DNA of 64,000 bases, from positions 124,001 through 188,000 of the forward strand of contig LLEY01000092.1 in the NCBI GenBank assembly GCA_001414485.1, given 5' to 3'. The DNA is from Calycina herbarum (Eukaryota > Ascomycota > Leotiomycetes > Helotiales > Pezizellaceae). Below, piece by piece: positions 24,691 through 37,831 of this stretch. Below the pieces are notes generated by a model that saw only the letters and a program-made list of their open reading frames with translations, had not been told where the DNA came from and did no database searches. Made by a program: the position numbers and the translations under genes. Positions within the stretch are counted from its first letter, which is position 1. Every line of letters begins with the position of its first letter.

Positions 24691-25882
24691 ATGTTACAAC
24701 CACGGATACTGCTGCGACAGTCCCAGCAACGAACAACCTGCAAATACCTCTCCTTACCAATTCGTCAGAATGTCCCTCGAAACTACGCCACCGCTGCGGA
24801 GGTGGTTCAGAGCCCAGTCTCAACGGCAGTAGCAACTGGATTCACAGCACCTCCAACAGTTGAGAAGACAAGTGCTGCTTTCGCAATGCGAACATACAAA
24901 CCACGAACGCCCGGTGTACGACATCTCAAGCGGCCTATAAACGACCATTTATGGAAAGGGAGACCGTTTCTTCCATTGACATTCGCAAAGAAGGGACACG
25001 GAAAGGGAGGAAGAAACAACAGTGGTAGAGTGACCATCAGACATCGTGGTGGTGGACACAAGAGACGCATACGGACGGTGGATTTCACGAGAATGACTCC
25101 TGGGAAACATACGGTGGAGAGGATTGAGCACGACCCAGGACGAAGTGCTCATATTGCGTTCCTCAATGAGGAGGCTACTGGAAGAAAGAGTTATATCGTG
25201 GCTGCGGATGGCATGAGAGCTGGAGATGTCGTACAGAGCTACAGGGCTGGAATTCCAAAGGATCTATTGGATAGTATGGGAGGAGTTGTTGATCCCGGTG
25301 TGTTGGCTGCGAAGACTGCGTGGCGAGGCAATTGCCTACCACTTCATATGATTCCCATTGGAACTATGATATACTGCGTTGGATCTGCCAAGGAGAGAGG
25401 AGCCGTATTTTGTCGAAGTGCTGGAACCCACGCTGTTGTCATTGCCAAAGAGGACAAGTCATCTAAGAATGGCGCCAACAAATGGGTCACAGTTCGTCTA
25501 CAAAGTGGCGAAATCCGAAAAGTGAGCAAAGATGCTTGTGCTACTATCGGAGTAGCCAGCAACCCAAATTTCCAACATCGACAACTTGGAAAAGCAGGAC
25601 GAAAGAGATGGTTGAATATTCGTCCCACCGTAAGAGGTCTTGCCATGAACGCATGCGACCATCCACACGGTGGTGGAAGAGGAAAGTCCAAGGGTAATGT
25701 CGACCCCGTCAGTCCTTGGGGTTTACCGGTAAGTCTCAACTCCCATGAATCATTCCCCAACAATTTTATCTGACACATTTCCTCAGGCAAAAGGAGGTTA
25801 CAAAACTCGGAAAACTCGAAATCCAAACAAATGGGTCGTCACCGCCAGGGAACGAAACCATGGAAAACGTCGTGTCAAGTAG
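24691..25882 (+). CDS. RML2: Mitochondrial large-subunit ribosomal protein uL2m
   Basis: Universal L2 protein of the mitochondrial ribosome, sitting near the peptidyl-transferase centre. Two exons (24691-25728, 25787-25882) flank a 58-nt intron with a TCTGACA branch, giving 377 residues. The first about 45 residues are Arg/Gln/Ser-rich without acidic residues until EVV, fitting a matrix-targeting presequence. The L2 RNA-binding domain follows ([29 protein letters not shown]), then the beta-barrel domain. The L2 signature [20 protein letters not shown] contains the conserved His beside the catalytic centre. The second exon supplies the basic C-terminus ([13 protein letters not shown]). Residues around the signature are complete, so the gene looks functional. 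Confidence 0.94.
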
Positions 25883-27832
25883 ATGCAGCCCTACAGAGCC
25901 GTCTGCCTTCGCCTGGAATTTCCCTATTTGTCTTTTCGAGCATCTGTTGTACAAAGGAACTCTTGGAACTCATGTATAATAACCTAAACAGGAAAGGCTC
26001 ACCTAGACTACCTCATATGTAGTTACAAAATGTAAGATCTCATGTATGAACAAGTCATCAAATGGCGGTCTGAATCTGAACTCCTCGATGTAATTGAAAA
26101 GTGATCAACCGAAAAATATCGCGCAGCCTCTTCCAACTCCTAATATTCCTCAATGGTCAGTTACTTCAGCATCTTCTTCGCTCCCCTGAACACCAGTGTT
26201 ACGCCAGACCGATCCCCACTCATCACAATTGAGCTCTTACATACCACACCAACCCCACACGAAACCAATTCCAAATCCCAACGCCCAAAGCCTGATAAAG
26301 CCTCGTCACACCCTCCCATACCACGCAAATACAACATTACATCCACATCTCAAGCCAACCTCGGCCTACCTCGCATCGCAGCACAAAAAAAAGCAAAACT
26401 CGGGTCATCCCCCCTCCATCCCCTCCCCTCCCCTACCTCACACATATCCCAACCTACCCTATCCCAACCTTATTTCCTGCAAGCCTCATCATGCATCCCA
26501 TCGGTCCATCGCCCCAACCCCCTTCCAAGAATTCCATTGGATGAGAAAGTAGGGTCTGGTTAGGATAAAGGCCGTCGGTCAACCCTCTTTGTAGAATGAA
26601 TGGCTAGGTTGCCATGTGAGCCAAGTATTGACTCACCTGTTTCCATTCTTGCACACCCGCTCTCTCTCGCTTCCAGGGGAGAGGTAAGCCACGATATGTT
26701 GGTGTTTCTAAATTAGAAGAGGGGTGGGGTAGGGAAAAGCTTGGGATTGTGGACTAGCTAGGTAGCTGTTTTATGGTTACAGTGACGGGAGGGACAAGCT
26801 ATCGTTTGCAACCAACGGCTTTTTGGGGTTAACGGCTCGGATGGTTACCTTGTTTAGCTTTTAGCTTTTTGGGCTTGGGGATGTGTATATGTATAGAACC
26901 ATGGAATATTCTGGGTTGGGGTGTCCAGGGGTAGGTAGAATCTAGAATCCGTACACGCGATTTCTTAATTGGTGGAGTATCTCCATTTGTGGATTCCTGT
27001 GTAACCTCCCACTCACTCCTTTTAGCAATTAGGATTAGATACCCAAGAAGGTTTAGCCCACCAATTCTCTACTTACTTCCAAGTCCATTCTTTACATCCT
27101 TCCTCCGCGGAGAAGGATAGCATTATGTCTTTCAACACCCAAGATCTCAGCTACCATAAGCTGCATGAAATGTTGGGGCATTCTGCGAGGTATCAAAATG
27201 TGGAGGCTGATTCTTATCTTACCTACGTCCTGGTAGTCGAGTGTTACACCGTGACTCTAAATTGACAACCTGGAACTTACAAGTTCAGTCACCGGTTCCC
27301 AAGCTGCGACTGCCGAGGTTGGATTCCTGTGTGACTCGATTCAAACTCTCTGAACATACCCCTCTATACATTACCACATCAAAGTGAACCATGACCAATG
27401 TCAAGTTGTTACCCAATAACTCAATTAGAAACACAGGATCACCCAGACCATGTACGTTCATAAAATTTAGATTCAATGGTATCTTATCCCCTCCCAATCA
27501 TCAAAACCCAAAATGGAGATTCCTGTTTTTCAAATCCCCTAAACAAAATAAAATCAGAGGTGGGAATATCTACTTATCCCGAAGCTCCTTCCCAATTTCA
27601 GAATCCTACACTATACCAACCCAAAAGTAAAACCTGCACCCAAAATACACCGAAAAATAAATAGCTATGTTCTTACAAAAGTCGTGAATATAAAAAAGAA
27701 GATACAGTGACAGCCGATAAAATAGAAGAATATGGCTCCCAAAGATGCAAGTAGAAGGTTGTTCCCGAAAACAGAGTCACAAAGGTCATCGCTGTGTATG
27801 ATTAAAAGGATTGAGTGAAGATTAGTAGACGG
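25883..27832. other. Convergent intergenic region, no gene seen
   Basis: About 1.95 kb between the 3' ends of the uL2m gene and the transcription factor gene. It contains a C-rich stretch around 26.4-26.55 kb (CCCCTCCATCCCCTCCCCTCC). Frames on both strands are short or made of low-complexity Pro/Ser/Thr and are not called. No RNA gene was recognised. Confidence 0.5.
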
Positions 27833-30800
27833 CTACGAGCCACCTTCCCATCCAAGATCCCTATCAAATCATTAGCTTTTGAATACAAAAATAATTCTGG
27901 AGGGAAAGAACAAACATAGGATCCATAGGTCCCATCCCCATCAACTGTCTAAAGACCCCCTCCCCAACAGGAGTCAAATCAGTCGTCTGATTATTCATTT
28001 CCCAATTCGGAGATTCCGTCTGCATGCCAAATTGTTGAGCATCGGGAGTCATCCCAGTGGAATAGAACCCCGTCGGCATCGGTCGATTATCTCCATTCGA
28101 AAGTAAAGTGTTGTGAGATGCAGCAGGACTCGTCTCATGAGAAGCGGGCCTTGAATTTGCCGATCTAGGTTGAAGATTTGACCGCGAGTCCGATGGTGTT
28201 GATGAGGTTGGAGTCGGTCGATTGGAAGACGTATCGGGTGATAGACTAGCCTCCCCGTTTTTATTATTCTCACCATTAACGTAACTAGTGGTCGTATTAT
28301 GGGGAAACCCGCCATGGCCGTAGGAAGTAGACATGTTAAAATCCCGTAATGTTTTTTCGATAGTTTGCTCCTGCTCGCTGGTCGGGAACGTGGAGGAAGT
28401 TGAGTTTACCGGAGCTGCCCTGGTGGGGCTTTCTGTCTCCAAGTGGACATCCTGGCCTAGTCTCATGAGAATGCACCCATCAGTCGGTGTACCATTCAAA
28501 GTGAAAGGCGGCTTGAGATTTTTTGACGCGTCGATCTGAAAACTGTTAGGATACAATGAAATGGATTTATAAGCTGGAACTTACATTGTCATCGGTATAC
28601 GCGGACCCGCCCGGTTTGAACTTGGGATTTCGCATGCCCAAACCTTCCAAATCTACGTCCAGTTGTACCAGAAATGATTCTGTCAAGGGATTTTTCCTCT
28701 TCAGAGCATTCATCGCCGAAAGCAGAAATCTCAAGGAGTCTCCGGTCTGGCTATCATCTGGACGACTCTTGAGATATTGAACGAATACACGAGCCGCAAC
28801 GTACAAACAGAAGGATATAAAGGGGTTCATCTGACTTAGGTTAGCTTCCAAACAAGGAGAGGAATAAGTTGGGATACTCACAGATGATAAGTCCATATGG
28901 GAAACCATTCGCATGATGCTGGCGATCTCGTTGGCTGCGGTAATACAACGCACTTTACTTTCTTGGCTGATGGAAGGCGGAAGGCGATTCTTATCCGCTT
29001 TGTAGATTGCTGCTTGATGCAAGCAAATCGTTGAAGTGTGGATGTTCATATTCGTGAACACTATATTAGGATTGGACAAGCCATTTGGCAATTTCAGGTG
29101 GGACGGCAAGGAAAGAGAAGTGTTCAAAAGTATGTTGTCCATCTGCCTATGTCGCTTCCAAAACTCGCCATTCAAGTCATGATCTCGATCATCGTCGTCT
29201 GGACGATGCAAATGTATGAGGTTTCTGCCAAAGAGACAAGCCATCAGAACGACGCCAGCGAACGGTGAAAGCTTGCACGCCCCTGAAGGATCAAGGGCCT
29301 GGGCCAAGGATTGTGTTGTTTCCGACTTGCTCATTTCGAAAGATTCCTCAGAGGAAGGAAGATTCGACAGAATGTCTTTTTCGTCGATAGTCATCGGCCA
29401 TCCTGTACCGATACTTGCATATCGATCTTCGCAGAATGCCATCCAAAACGTCCTTCGTCTCTCTTCGCGCTCCGTGTAGTCGCGGGACGGAGGAAGGCAT
29501 TGTTTGACGTCTAAACCAACACCATCAAGTCTATGTAGACCCATCCTAGAAAACAATGAGAACTCCCCAATTAAAAAGGGGGTTTAACCGAGAGGGGTAC
29601 TTACATTTGACACAGGCGAATCGCTGTTCCTGTACTGACCCATGCTCGAGGAAAATACATCATTTTAAATTCATAAGAGGCCAGTAAAACATGCGTTTGG
29701 GCATTGGCGATCGAGATCATGTGCTCTCCGTGCCCCTTTAATGAATCCACCTCGACATATTTCCGAGCACGTTGGTAGAAGTGTTCTTTGAGGTCAAAGA
29801 ACTTTTCAACCACAGAGGCAGCTGAGGCCCACATTATGTATCTCAAGGCAACCGGCGGCCGTTGATTAGGTGCTCTGATTATTTCATCAGTAAAGAGCCT
29901 TGGGTTTAACTTGAATCACTAATATAATGTAGCAAATGATAATATTTCCACATGAAAATCCAAAACGGTAGAGTATGTCAAGAAATTGAAAGGAACTAGA
30001 TATTGGGATTCATGTGGTGTAAACATAGGAAAAGAAGTTCGAGAGAAATAATATCCGGAGCTTACAAATTCATGGCGGCAAGATATCTATATTTGTGAAT
30101 CATCGGCAGTGAGGGGTGTATCTTGTCGAAATATATGGTATGTCTAAGTATTCTCGTCAGCTCTCATTATATCAGTGAGTGTAGATGTACCCACAATTCA
30201 TCTATCGTTTCTTGTGGGGGTAGAGGTTCTTCTAAACCAAGCCCAATCATTTCCCAGGTAAAAGTGCTATCGTCAATGCCCATTCCCATATTCATATCAC
30301 CGGTAAATGTTAGGTCATCCATTGGTGGTGGTTGTACGGGCGAATCGCCATTGAAACCCCATGGTTCTGCGCTAACCCCACCAACAATGTTTATTGGGCC
30401 ATTAGCAACACCAAAATCTGCGGCCGGAATGGTACGAGGGGTGACCCCGCTGGCATTGCCCGATGGGAAGCTTCCTGGCGTAACCTCTTTTGGGGGTGGA
30501 ACGGGATCCTGGGATTTCAGCAATGTCTCAACTTGCTCTGCAAAGAGAATTTATTGTCAGCTCAATTTTCAAAATCATATAATTGGTAAAGGGTAAACCA
30601 GGGAGGCTCACTAAGTCTCTCTTCCAATGCCTTCACATATCCCCTCTTGGGTCCTGACTTTCTCCTGACCTCATCATAAGCACAGCTATGCCCCAGTCTT
30701 GTACACGTCGAGCAGCTGGGCTTGGTCCCATCGCACTTCAGCTTCCTCTTTCTGCAGATAATGCAGGCTATTCTCTTTGGTTTGGGCACCTCGGGATCTC

Positions 30801-30921
30801 CTCCATTTCCATTCTCGACCGCATGCCCATTGCCCGGGCTTCTTCCATTCTTGTTCCGCCCCGTGGGCATGGAAAGGTCGTTGAAGTAATCCTCAGGTGG
30901 GGTATTGGAGGATGATGACAT
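27833..30921 (-). CDS. Zn(II)2Cys6 transcription factor with fungal-specific regulatory domain
   Basis: DNA-binding regulator, 852 residues in eight exons: 30921-30612, 30537-30195, 30143-30066, 29874-29605, 29545-28882, 28830-28585, 28535-27916 and 27860-27833; the summed length is a whole number of codons. The zinc cluster has Cys at 53, 56, 63, 70, 73 and 80 (C-X2-C-X6-C-X6-C-X2-C-X6-C), followed by linker RRKSGPKRGYVKALEERL and a short coiled coil (KQVETLLKSQD). The fungal_trans domain covers about residues 220-520 (FDKIHPSLPMIHKYRYLAAM, MGLHRLDG, REERRRTFWMAFCEDR). The tail is Ser/Pro/Asn/Gly-rich and probably activating. Exon 8 supplies only the last few residues (DLGWEGGS). The second intron uses donor GTGGGT. 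Linker and domain order recall cellulase regulators of the CLR-1/ClrA type, but that is only an impression; target genes are unknown. Confidence 0.88.
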
Positions 30922-32555
30922 GTTCGCGATTTCGGGTTCGGATTCGGCAGCAGTATTTTCTTCTCGCCAGGCCGATCTCCTGTAATAACACCTGTCGACG
31001 GTAAAATGCTGTGGTATGTAATGATGCCCTGCACCAGCAGTAATTCCACCTTCGTTTGCGATACCGCGCCGTACGCCTGGCCAAGCCGGTGTTGAGAACG
31101 CTAAAGTAAAGAGGCACTTGGGGGCATTTGATTGCCAAGTCGCATGCTTCTGCCAGAAGTTGAGAGAGCCGGCAGTTGAATTAATAATGGTGTAGATGTG
31201 GAGATATTGGTGGGAAAAGGGGGCAGTATTTTTAAGAGTATTAAAGAAGAGGTGAGGGCAGAGGGCACTCTTGTTTGTCAGATGTCAAGATTCAGCAGCC
31301 CCAGCCCAGGGTGGTGGTCCCTGTAGTTCCTTGTACGCAGGTTGACAAAGGCCACTCACCATACACCTGGGCACTCGAGTCGTTCCCGAATTAGACGTTT
31401 TGGTGGAGCGAGCGAGCCCGGCAGACGGTTGGCGGATCAGAAGAGCCAAGATCAAGATCAAGCCAACAACGACATCGTTGCAGATGGTGGTGTTCCAGTG
31501 TGATATATATGGTGGCAGTGTCAACGGTCTTGATCGAATTAAATCGAGATATTTCTCCAGCTCGTCGAAATGATTCATCACCAAGAACACCTGATGCGCC
31601 CACGTCTCGCCAGAGATCCATGGATTCGTGACCGCTTAAGAAGCTTGCATATATAGAGCCCAAACCGTGGAAGCTTGCAACCCTCAATTACAAGCACCTT
31701 GCTGGCCCTTTTGCCGTTTCCCAAGGCACCAGCAATTCGACGCTGTTGATTCCGTAATCCTCTCCAAGAGGGCTTTTGGCTAATGCATGGGTTTTCAGCC
31801 TCGGCGGGGGTTTGCGACTGGGGTGAGTCGGCCTAACATCATTCCGACTGCCTCTGCCTCTTTTCCGCTTTTCCAGATGAATTTCTGACGGGATAGCCGT
31901 TTGATAGCTGTTCTCAGGCTTCACAGGATGACGTTCATGCCACGAGGCCAGAATCGCTTGATCTGCTCGTTAAAATGCTTGCTTGCATTTTGATGGAGTG
32001 AGCCCCTTGACCGTTGGGTAACAATTTGGGATTTTCGACCGGAAGCCTTCCGTCTATTTTGTGGAACTACCCTTTTCTCGGATCTTCCCCTGGTGGCGGT
32101 GAGCCTTAATTTTACACTTGTAAGAGTTCGCTTTTAAAGTTCAGCGTATAACAGGAATTATCCAGGGAGGTATAAATAGGAAATTTTAATCTAGTGGAGA
32201 AAGCTGGTATATAAAGACCGATCTTAGTTATTCTAGCCCTTTTAACCCAAGTTCTAGATGCTTCAACAAATATCATTTAGCAGATAATGTTCAGGTACAC
32301 GCTGAAAGAGGGAATACGTAGTACCTCTTACATAAATCTCATACGTAAAATAAAATAAAATAGAGAGCACAAACTCAACATAGACCTGAATTAGAGCATA
32401 TATAAAATGAGCATGAAATGAGAATAAACGTGACCGACAAAAAAAAGTGTGAGAATAACTTCAATTGCTGGTATATCCGCAACGCCCTTTTCCCGATTCT
32501 TGAAAAGTTAACCAAGGCCAGAAGGCCCATCCTAACGCCCTAACCTCAGCTCCAT
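30922..32555. other. Upstream region of the transcription factor, no gene seen
   Basis: 1.6 kb between the regulator start and the THO3 stop. It presumably carries the regulator promoter with a long 5' leader. Minus-strand frames at 31285-31924 overlap one another in different frames and look like chance. Confidence 0.5.
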
Positions 32556-33923
32556 TCATTTCCTCTCTGCGTCAAATCCAAGAATTCTCAAAGAACCCAT
32601 GTCTGTATAAGCAAGACAGTAGCGACTGGGATGCCATGCAACGATTGGTACAGGCCCTGCGGTCTTGATGGAGTGCTGACTATCTCCTGTCTCTGTGTGA
32701 GCAATCTCTAAACCCGACCCCTCATCACTACCTCCAACAACATAGCTGCCATCAAAAGTAAAACTCATGTTCCGGACTGGACCAACCATGTCAATAAGGG
32801 TCCGCTGGCAGTGCCAGTCAGTCGTGTCCCAGAGAGCTATTATGGAATCCGATCCCCCAGTGGCAAGGAATCTCCCACTGGGCTGCATCTCAACAGAAAG
32901 GCAAGATGATGTGTGTCCATTTAGTGTGAATGGTATCGTAGGATCATAGCTAGTGGTAAATACTGGGTTGAAATCAGGATAGGAAAGGATTTTTACTCGT
33001 CCCTCTCCTGTTGTCAAGAATATTTTTGTTCCACTATTGCAAAAACATATCTGGTTCGTCTGAACGTTCTGTTGATGCGAAGCGAGTGGGGTTGGCTGCG
33101 TTGGGGATAAAAGGAAGATGTTGTCGGCCTACAAATTGTCAGCGTCTTATTCTGTTGCAATTAAGCCCCCTTTTCTCTTCGGGGCCAAGGGCATTGAGTA
33201 CTCGCCTTATTTCCCACTATGAGACTTTCTCCATCAGGACTCCACGCCAGAGTGAAGGCATCACCTAGACCCTTGACTTCGTTGATGACAGCTTTGGTCT
33301 TTACGTCCCAAAATCTCACAACTCCGTCACTTGACACACTGCATAGCTCTGTTTCCTTGACAGGGTTGAAAGCCACCTTTTCGATTCCGGCGGTATGACC
33401 CTTGAGCTCCGTTGAATAACGAACATCCCTTTTCTCGGGGTTCCAACTATTGTATTGAGTCAATACAAGAAGCACAATAGCGGGGTAGGTACAAAGACTT
33501 ACACGCGCAGTGTTCTATCTGCGGCTCCAGTTGCTATCAAAGTGCCTTGGGGATTCCACGCAATGGATTTTATACTGTACTTTCAATTAACTGTGAACGT
33601 TCATCAATAGTGGGCTTGAAAATTTCGAATTGTTTCTCGTTGGGAAGTGAGACTCGATACGAAGCAGAGTTAAAATAAAAATGCTAAAAGAAACCAAATC
33701 CAGGGAGGGATTTCAAGTGTAAAGTAACCAGCCATGAGATATACCTCATATAAGAACAGAATAAGTATCAAATTTCTAATCAAATGTAGAAAGAAATAGT
33801 TACATACCCATGAGAGCCTGCCCCGCGAATTGAAGGATCATTGTAACTCTGTGTCCGAAGAGACTGGATGTAGGTGGAAACACGCTCCTTGGGAATACTC
33901 TGACGCTGTCGTGAAGGCGCCAT
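32556..33923 (-). CDS. THO3: THO complex subunit 3 (Tex1/THO3), WD40 protein
   Basis: WD40 beta-propeller subunit of the THO/TREX complex, coupling transcription to mRNA export in the nucleus. Four exons (33923-33808, 33574-33503, 33446-33206, 33128-32556) give 333 residues. Exon 1 begins MAPSRQRQSIPKERVSTYIQ. Repeats are visible as SIAWNPQGTLIATGAADRTL, KVAFNPVKETELCSVSSDG, AFTLAWSPDGESLIVGNK, SVEMQPSGRFLATGGSDSII and NMSFTFDGSYVVGGSDEG. Intron 1 is long for this genome (233 nt). Intron 3 (33205-33129) appears to use a GC donor (AAG|GCGAGT) with a normal branch (GCTGAC) and TAG acceptor, because no GT donor restores the frame into ADNIFLL. It is divergent from RIC1, about 510 bp away, so they probably share a promoter region. 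Confidence 0.88.
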
Positions 33924-34437
33924 GACGAGTAACTAGTTATCGGGAAAGTAGGGATCGACCAGGTGTGTTGGATTTGCGCAGGTGGATATATATCTGGTTG
34001 GAAAGGATTTGATATGTGAAGAGCCTTTCCGTGAGCCAGCCTGCCAGGTCCTGCAGGGTATTAGGGGAGTGAATGAGGTTTTGGTAGCTTAGAAGGAAGC
34101 AATTTTGCCGGCCGAAGCTTCGAGAAGTTTGCTACGAGATAATTCCTATTGTGTTCCGAGTTTTATTATTGTCTCGTCTTGAAGTTGTCTTTAAGGATGC
34201 AGGGGTAGACTTTGGTCCACAATAGCTTCGCTTGCAACGGCTTGAGAGCAACTGAACCTCCGGATAGCCTCCGGATTATCGTCATTTGATAACCAACAGC
34301 AACTCTTCTCAACACACCAATTGGCCAACCTCACAGTCCTCGAAATGGCAAGCGATTTGCGTGCACTGCGGCCATAAAAGTGCCACTTCGCAGGCATGCG
34401 ACCATGCGAATGAGGCTTCTAGAGACATCGCGCAGCC
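33924..34437. promoter_or_regulatory. Shared THO3 / RIC1 divergent promoter
   Basis: About 510 bp between two divergent starts. No other reading frame of note lies here and no specific factor site is assigned. Confidence 0.55.
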
Positions 34438-37400
34438 ATGTATTGGCCTATTGGAGCCCCACGCATCTATGCAGCAAGTAATAACAAGGTAGAACCAGAG
34501 CGTACCTTCGAATTGGACGACGATGCAGAATCACGCGAAACCACGGAGGGTAGCGGATCGCTGGTAGACGCTGGGAGTGTGGAATCGGAAGAGAAACCGG
34601 AAGACAGCCTCGAGCCTCCCCAAACGCCCTTGAGTCCAACTACTCCAGGTATAAAGCCCGTCGAACACGATTCGCAAAATGATCTTTCGACTCGTCATAC
34701 AGACTATGGCAACTCATCCTTCAGGTCCGCCGAGAGTGAGCCATTGTTGGCACTGAGGATATCGCGAACAGGGCATCTGTTTGCTGTCATCACATCAACT
34801 TCCTTGACAGTATGGCAAACGAAGGTATGTCACTCGAATGCGTGGTTGTCTACATAGCTAATTGATATCTTAGCCAACTGCAATTCTAGCGGTGGTTGTG
34901 CGCTCTAGTAAATCACTGAGAACGTATGGTTCCAATGTCTCCCTCCTCGTTCGTCCGGACTCTGCGATATTCGTTGTCCAGACCACACACGGATATCTCA
35001 TTACATACACACTGGCAACAGACCCCGAAGCTCGAGTCTACAGGCCGCATTTTTCTAATCACACGAGTGGTCAAACACGAAGGCATAGCAATTTCAGTGG
35101 AGTTAGAGGACAAGGAGGGGACCGAATATTATGGGGGCCTGGTGAGGGAGGAGGTGTGCGAGAAGTAAGCGTTCGTTTTCGAATGGTCATCAAGGTCGAT
35201 GCTGGTATTGGACAAGCTTTGGCCCTGGATGAAGAATTAGTTGTTGCAACACAAAAGCCGGCGGCAGTGCAATGCATCAGATGGACCCCGGATACGGCTG
35301 GCAATCAGACTAGTACGGAGCTGTTCAATCGCATGGACTGGTTGCCAAAAAAAGTAAACGTGATAGAAATGATTCACGATAGACCAATGAACTTGTCTTG
35401 TTGGATCACAAATGATGGAAGAGCATATGCCGTCCAAAGACTTCCCAAACCAAGGTCCAACGATGCACCGCAAAAGCTATTCCGGGGATATTGTTTTCAT
35501 ACCCCCAATTCTCCTGAAAGGTACGGCGCAAAAGCAGCAATCAACGCTAGGTTCTCTCTGGTAGCTATTGGATGCTCCGATGGAAGTATTCAGGTATATA
35601 CAGCAAGGGACTATGTTGGTAACATTCCCCCATCACACGTTCATACAGCCTCGGTGTCAAAGCAGTCTTCTGGCGCGTTAACTTGTTTGACCTACTCTCC
35701 TGATGGCTACTGTCTTTTTGCTGGCTATGAAAACGGCTGGGCGACCTGGAGTGTGTTTGGCAAGCCTGGTGCTACCAGTTTTGGGATTGACCAAAAAATA
35801 ACTCAAGATCATGGAGAAGGATGGCTTGATGGCGTGAAGGATGCAACATGGTTTGGAGGAGGATCGGAAATTCTGATCATTGCAAAGCAGGACGATCGCA
35901 TCTGGACATTGGAAATGGCTCGAAGCGCAATTACTGGATGCTACACTTCGGCCAACATATCTCGAACATTGCTCCAAACCACATCGAGTATAATGGTTTA
36001 CCGGGGTTACGATTTACCAGATTTGACTTCAATATCAGCCGAGTCCTCGTTATGGCATACAGCACAAGTGCCTTCCAGCTATTTGGTAGACCAGTGGCCT
36101 ATACGTTGCGCCGTGATTTCTGCTGACGGAAGATATGTTGCGGTCGCTGGCCGCCGAGGACTGGCTCATTACAGTGTCACCAGTGGCAGATGGAAATCGT
36201 TCGTTGATGAAAATATGGAAAATGAGTTTCAAGTTCGAGGAGGCATGTGCTGGTATCAGCACATTTTGATCGCAGCTATCGAGGCTGGAGAGTCATTTGA
36301 GTTGCGCCTTTACTCGCGAGAGGCGGCTCTTGATAGCTCGCTTGTTCTTCATGTCCAAGCACTTCCATCACCTATCGTACTGATCGCACTTTCCGGAGAG
36401 GATTCATTGCTTGTCTATACTTATGACAATCTTCTTTACCATTATATTATTACCTCAACAGCCGATTCAGTTCAACTGATACAGGTGGGGCAAATTGCAT
36501 TTCACGGCATTGTGAGATCACCTGCTCGAGTTAGGGGACTGAGTTGGATATTGCCCGATGACCAACTTCTCGAGGGAGATCCCTCACAGGATGTTGCAGT
36601 TGCTACAGTGCTATTTCTTGTCGACGGAAAGCTTGTTCTTCTTCAGCCCTCACTGAACGATGAAGGCAATCTGAAATACGACATGCGCGTCATTATTCAA
36701 AATGTAGAATATTACGCTTTAATGAGAGACTCGCCATTTGCAAGCCCGCCACGTGGTATAGAGTCCTTTTCTGAGGGCTACGACGAGGGTCAACATAGTA
36801 CTATAGATGGATCGGGTCTCCGAGACTCCTTGTGGGTTTTTGAAGGCAACGAAATGAAAGTCTGGACAGATGTGAACGATGTTCTTCGGTCAGCTCCTTC
36901 TGAGTTAGGTCGAGAATTGCCTCCTATGGTTTCGATACATGTAGACTTTTATCCGTTATCAGTCTTGCTGGGAAAGGGAATTCTCCTTGGGCTTGAACCG
37001 GACCTTGTACAGCGCCGTGACGTGAACTTTGCCTTTTTCAAATTCACGATACGGGTATGTAACATTTTGAAGACAAAAATAACTGTACTAATTTTCGAAT
37101 AGACTCATTTGTTCATTCCTCAGGTTCTCCGGTTCCACCTCTCACGATTCGACTCATCGGCTGCATTGCATCTCGCTCATCAATATCGACAGTTGGAATA
37201 CTTTGCTCACTCGCTTGAAATATTGCTTCATAATGTTTTGGATGAAGAAGTTGACAACTCCCCATCCCCAGAAACTGCTCTGCTGCCAGGAGTTTTGTCG
37301 CTGTTGTCCTCATTTCCGCAATATCTCGATATTGTGGTGCAATGTACTCGGAAAACAGAAGTCCGATCATGGCGAACACTTTTCACATACCTACCCCCTC

Positions 37401-37831
37401 CACAGGAACTGTTCGAAGAGTCTTTGCAAAGGGGATCTTTGAAAACTGCCGGCGGATATCTACTTATTTTGCATACATTTGAAGAGCTTAGCTCAAGCTC
37501 GGAGCAGTTGGTGCGGCTACTTTCGAGGGCGAAGGATGAAGGTGATTGGGAATTGTGTAAAGAATTGGCACGATTTCTAACGGCATTGGATGAGAGTGGG
37601 GCAACATTAATGGAGGCATTGGAAATGGTGAACCTCCGAAGTCCACAAGATGTGCGGGAAACGTCAAGTTTTATGTTTGAAGGATCGAGATTGAAAGTCC
37701 CACATCCGAAGAAGAAGCTTTTACCTGATGCCAATGGTAATGAGGCGGGTGGGAGTGGGACTGACGAAAGCAGTCACAGTCCTAGTTCAAGGGAGGATTC
37801 AGGGTATTTCCCGCCTCAAACTGATAATTGA
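34438..37831 (+). CDS. RIC1: RIC1, subunit of the Ric1-Rgp1 guanine nucleotide exchange factor
   Basis: With Rgp1 it activates the Ypt6/Rab6 GTPase on Golgi membranes for retrograde traffic from endosomes. Three exons (34438-34824, 34874-37054, 37103-37831) with introns of 49 and 48 nt give 1098 residues; yeast Ric1 has 1056. The start MYWPIGAPRIYAASN matches the conserved N-terminus. An acidic disordered insert follows (about 20-90, with EDSLEPPQTPLSPTTP). WD40-like repeats come next, including FSLVAIGCSDGSIQVYTARD, LTCLTYSPDGYCLFAGYENG and CAVISADGRYVAVAGRRGLA. The C-terminal RIC1 domain begins about 690-850 and includes LRFHLSRFDSSAALHLAHQY and YFAHSLEILLHNVLDEE. The tail is Ser/Gly-rich (SSHSPSSREDSGYFPP). 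All splice phases agree; the gene looks intact. Confidence 0.9.
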
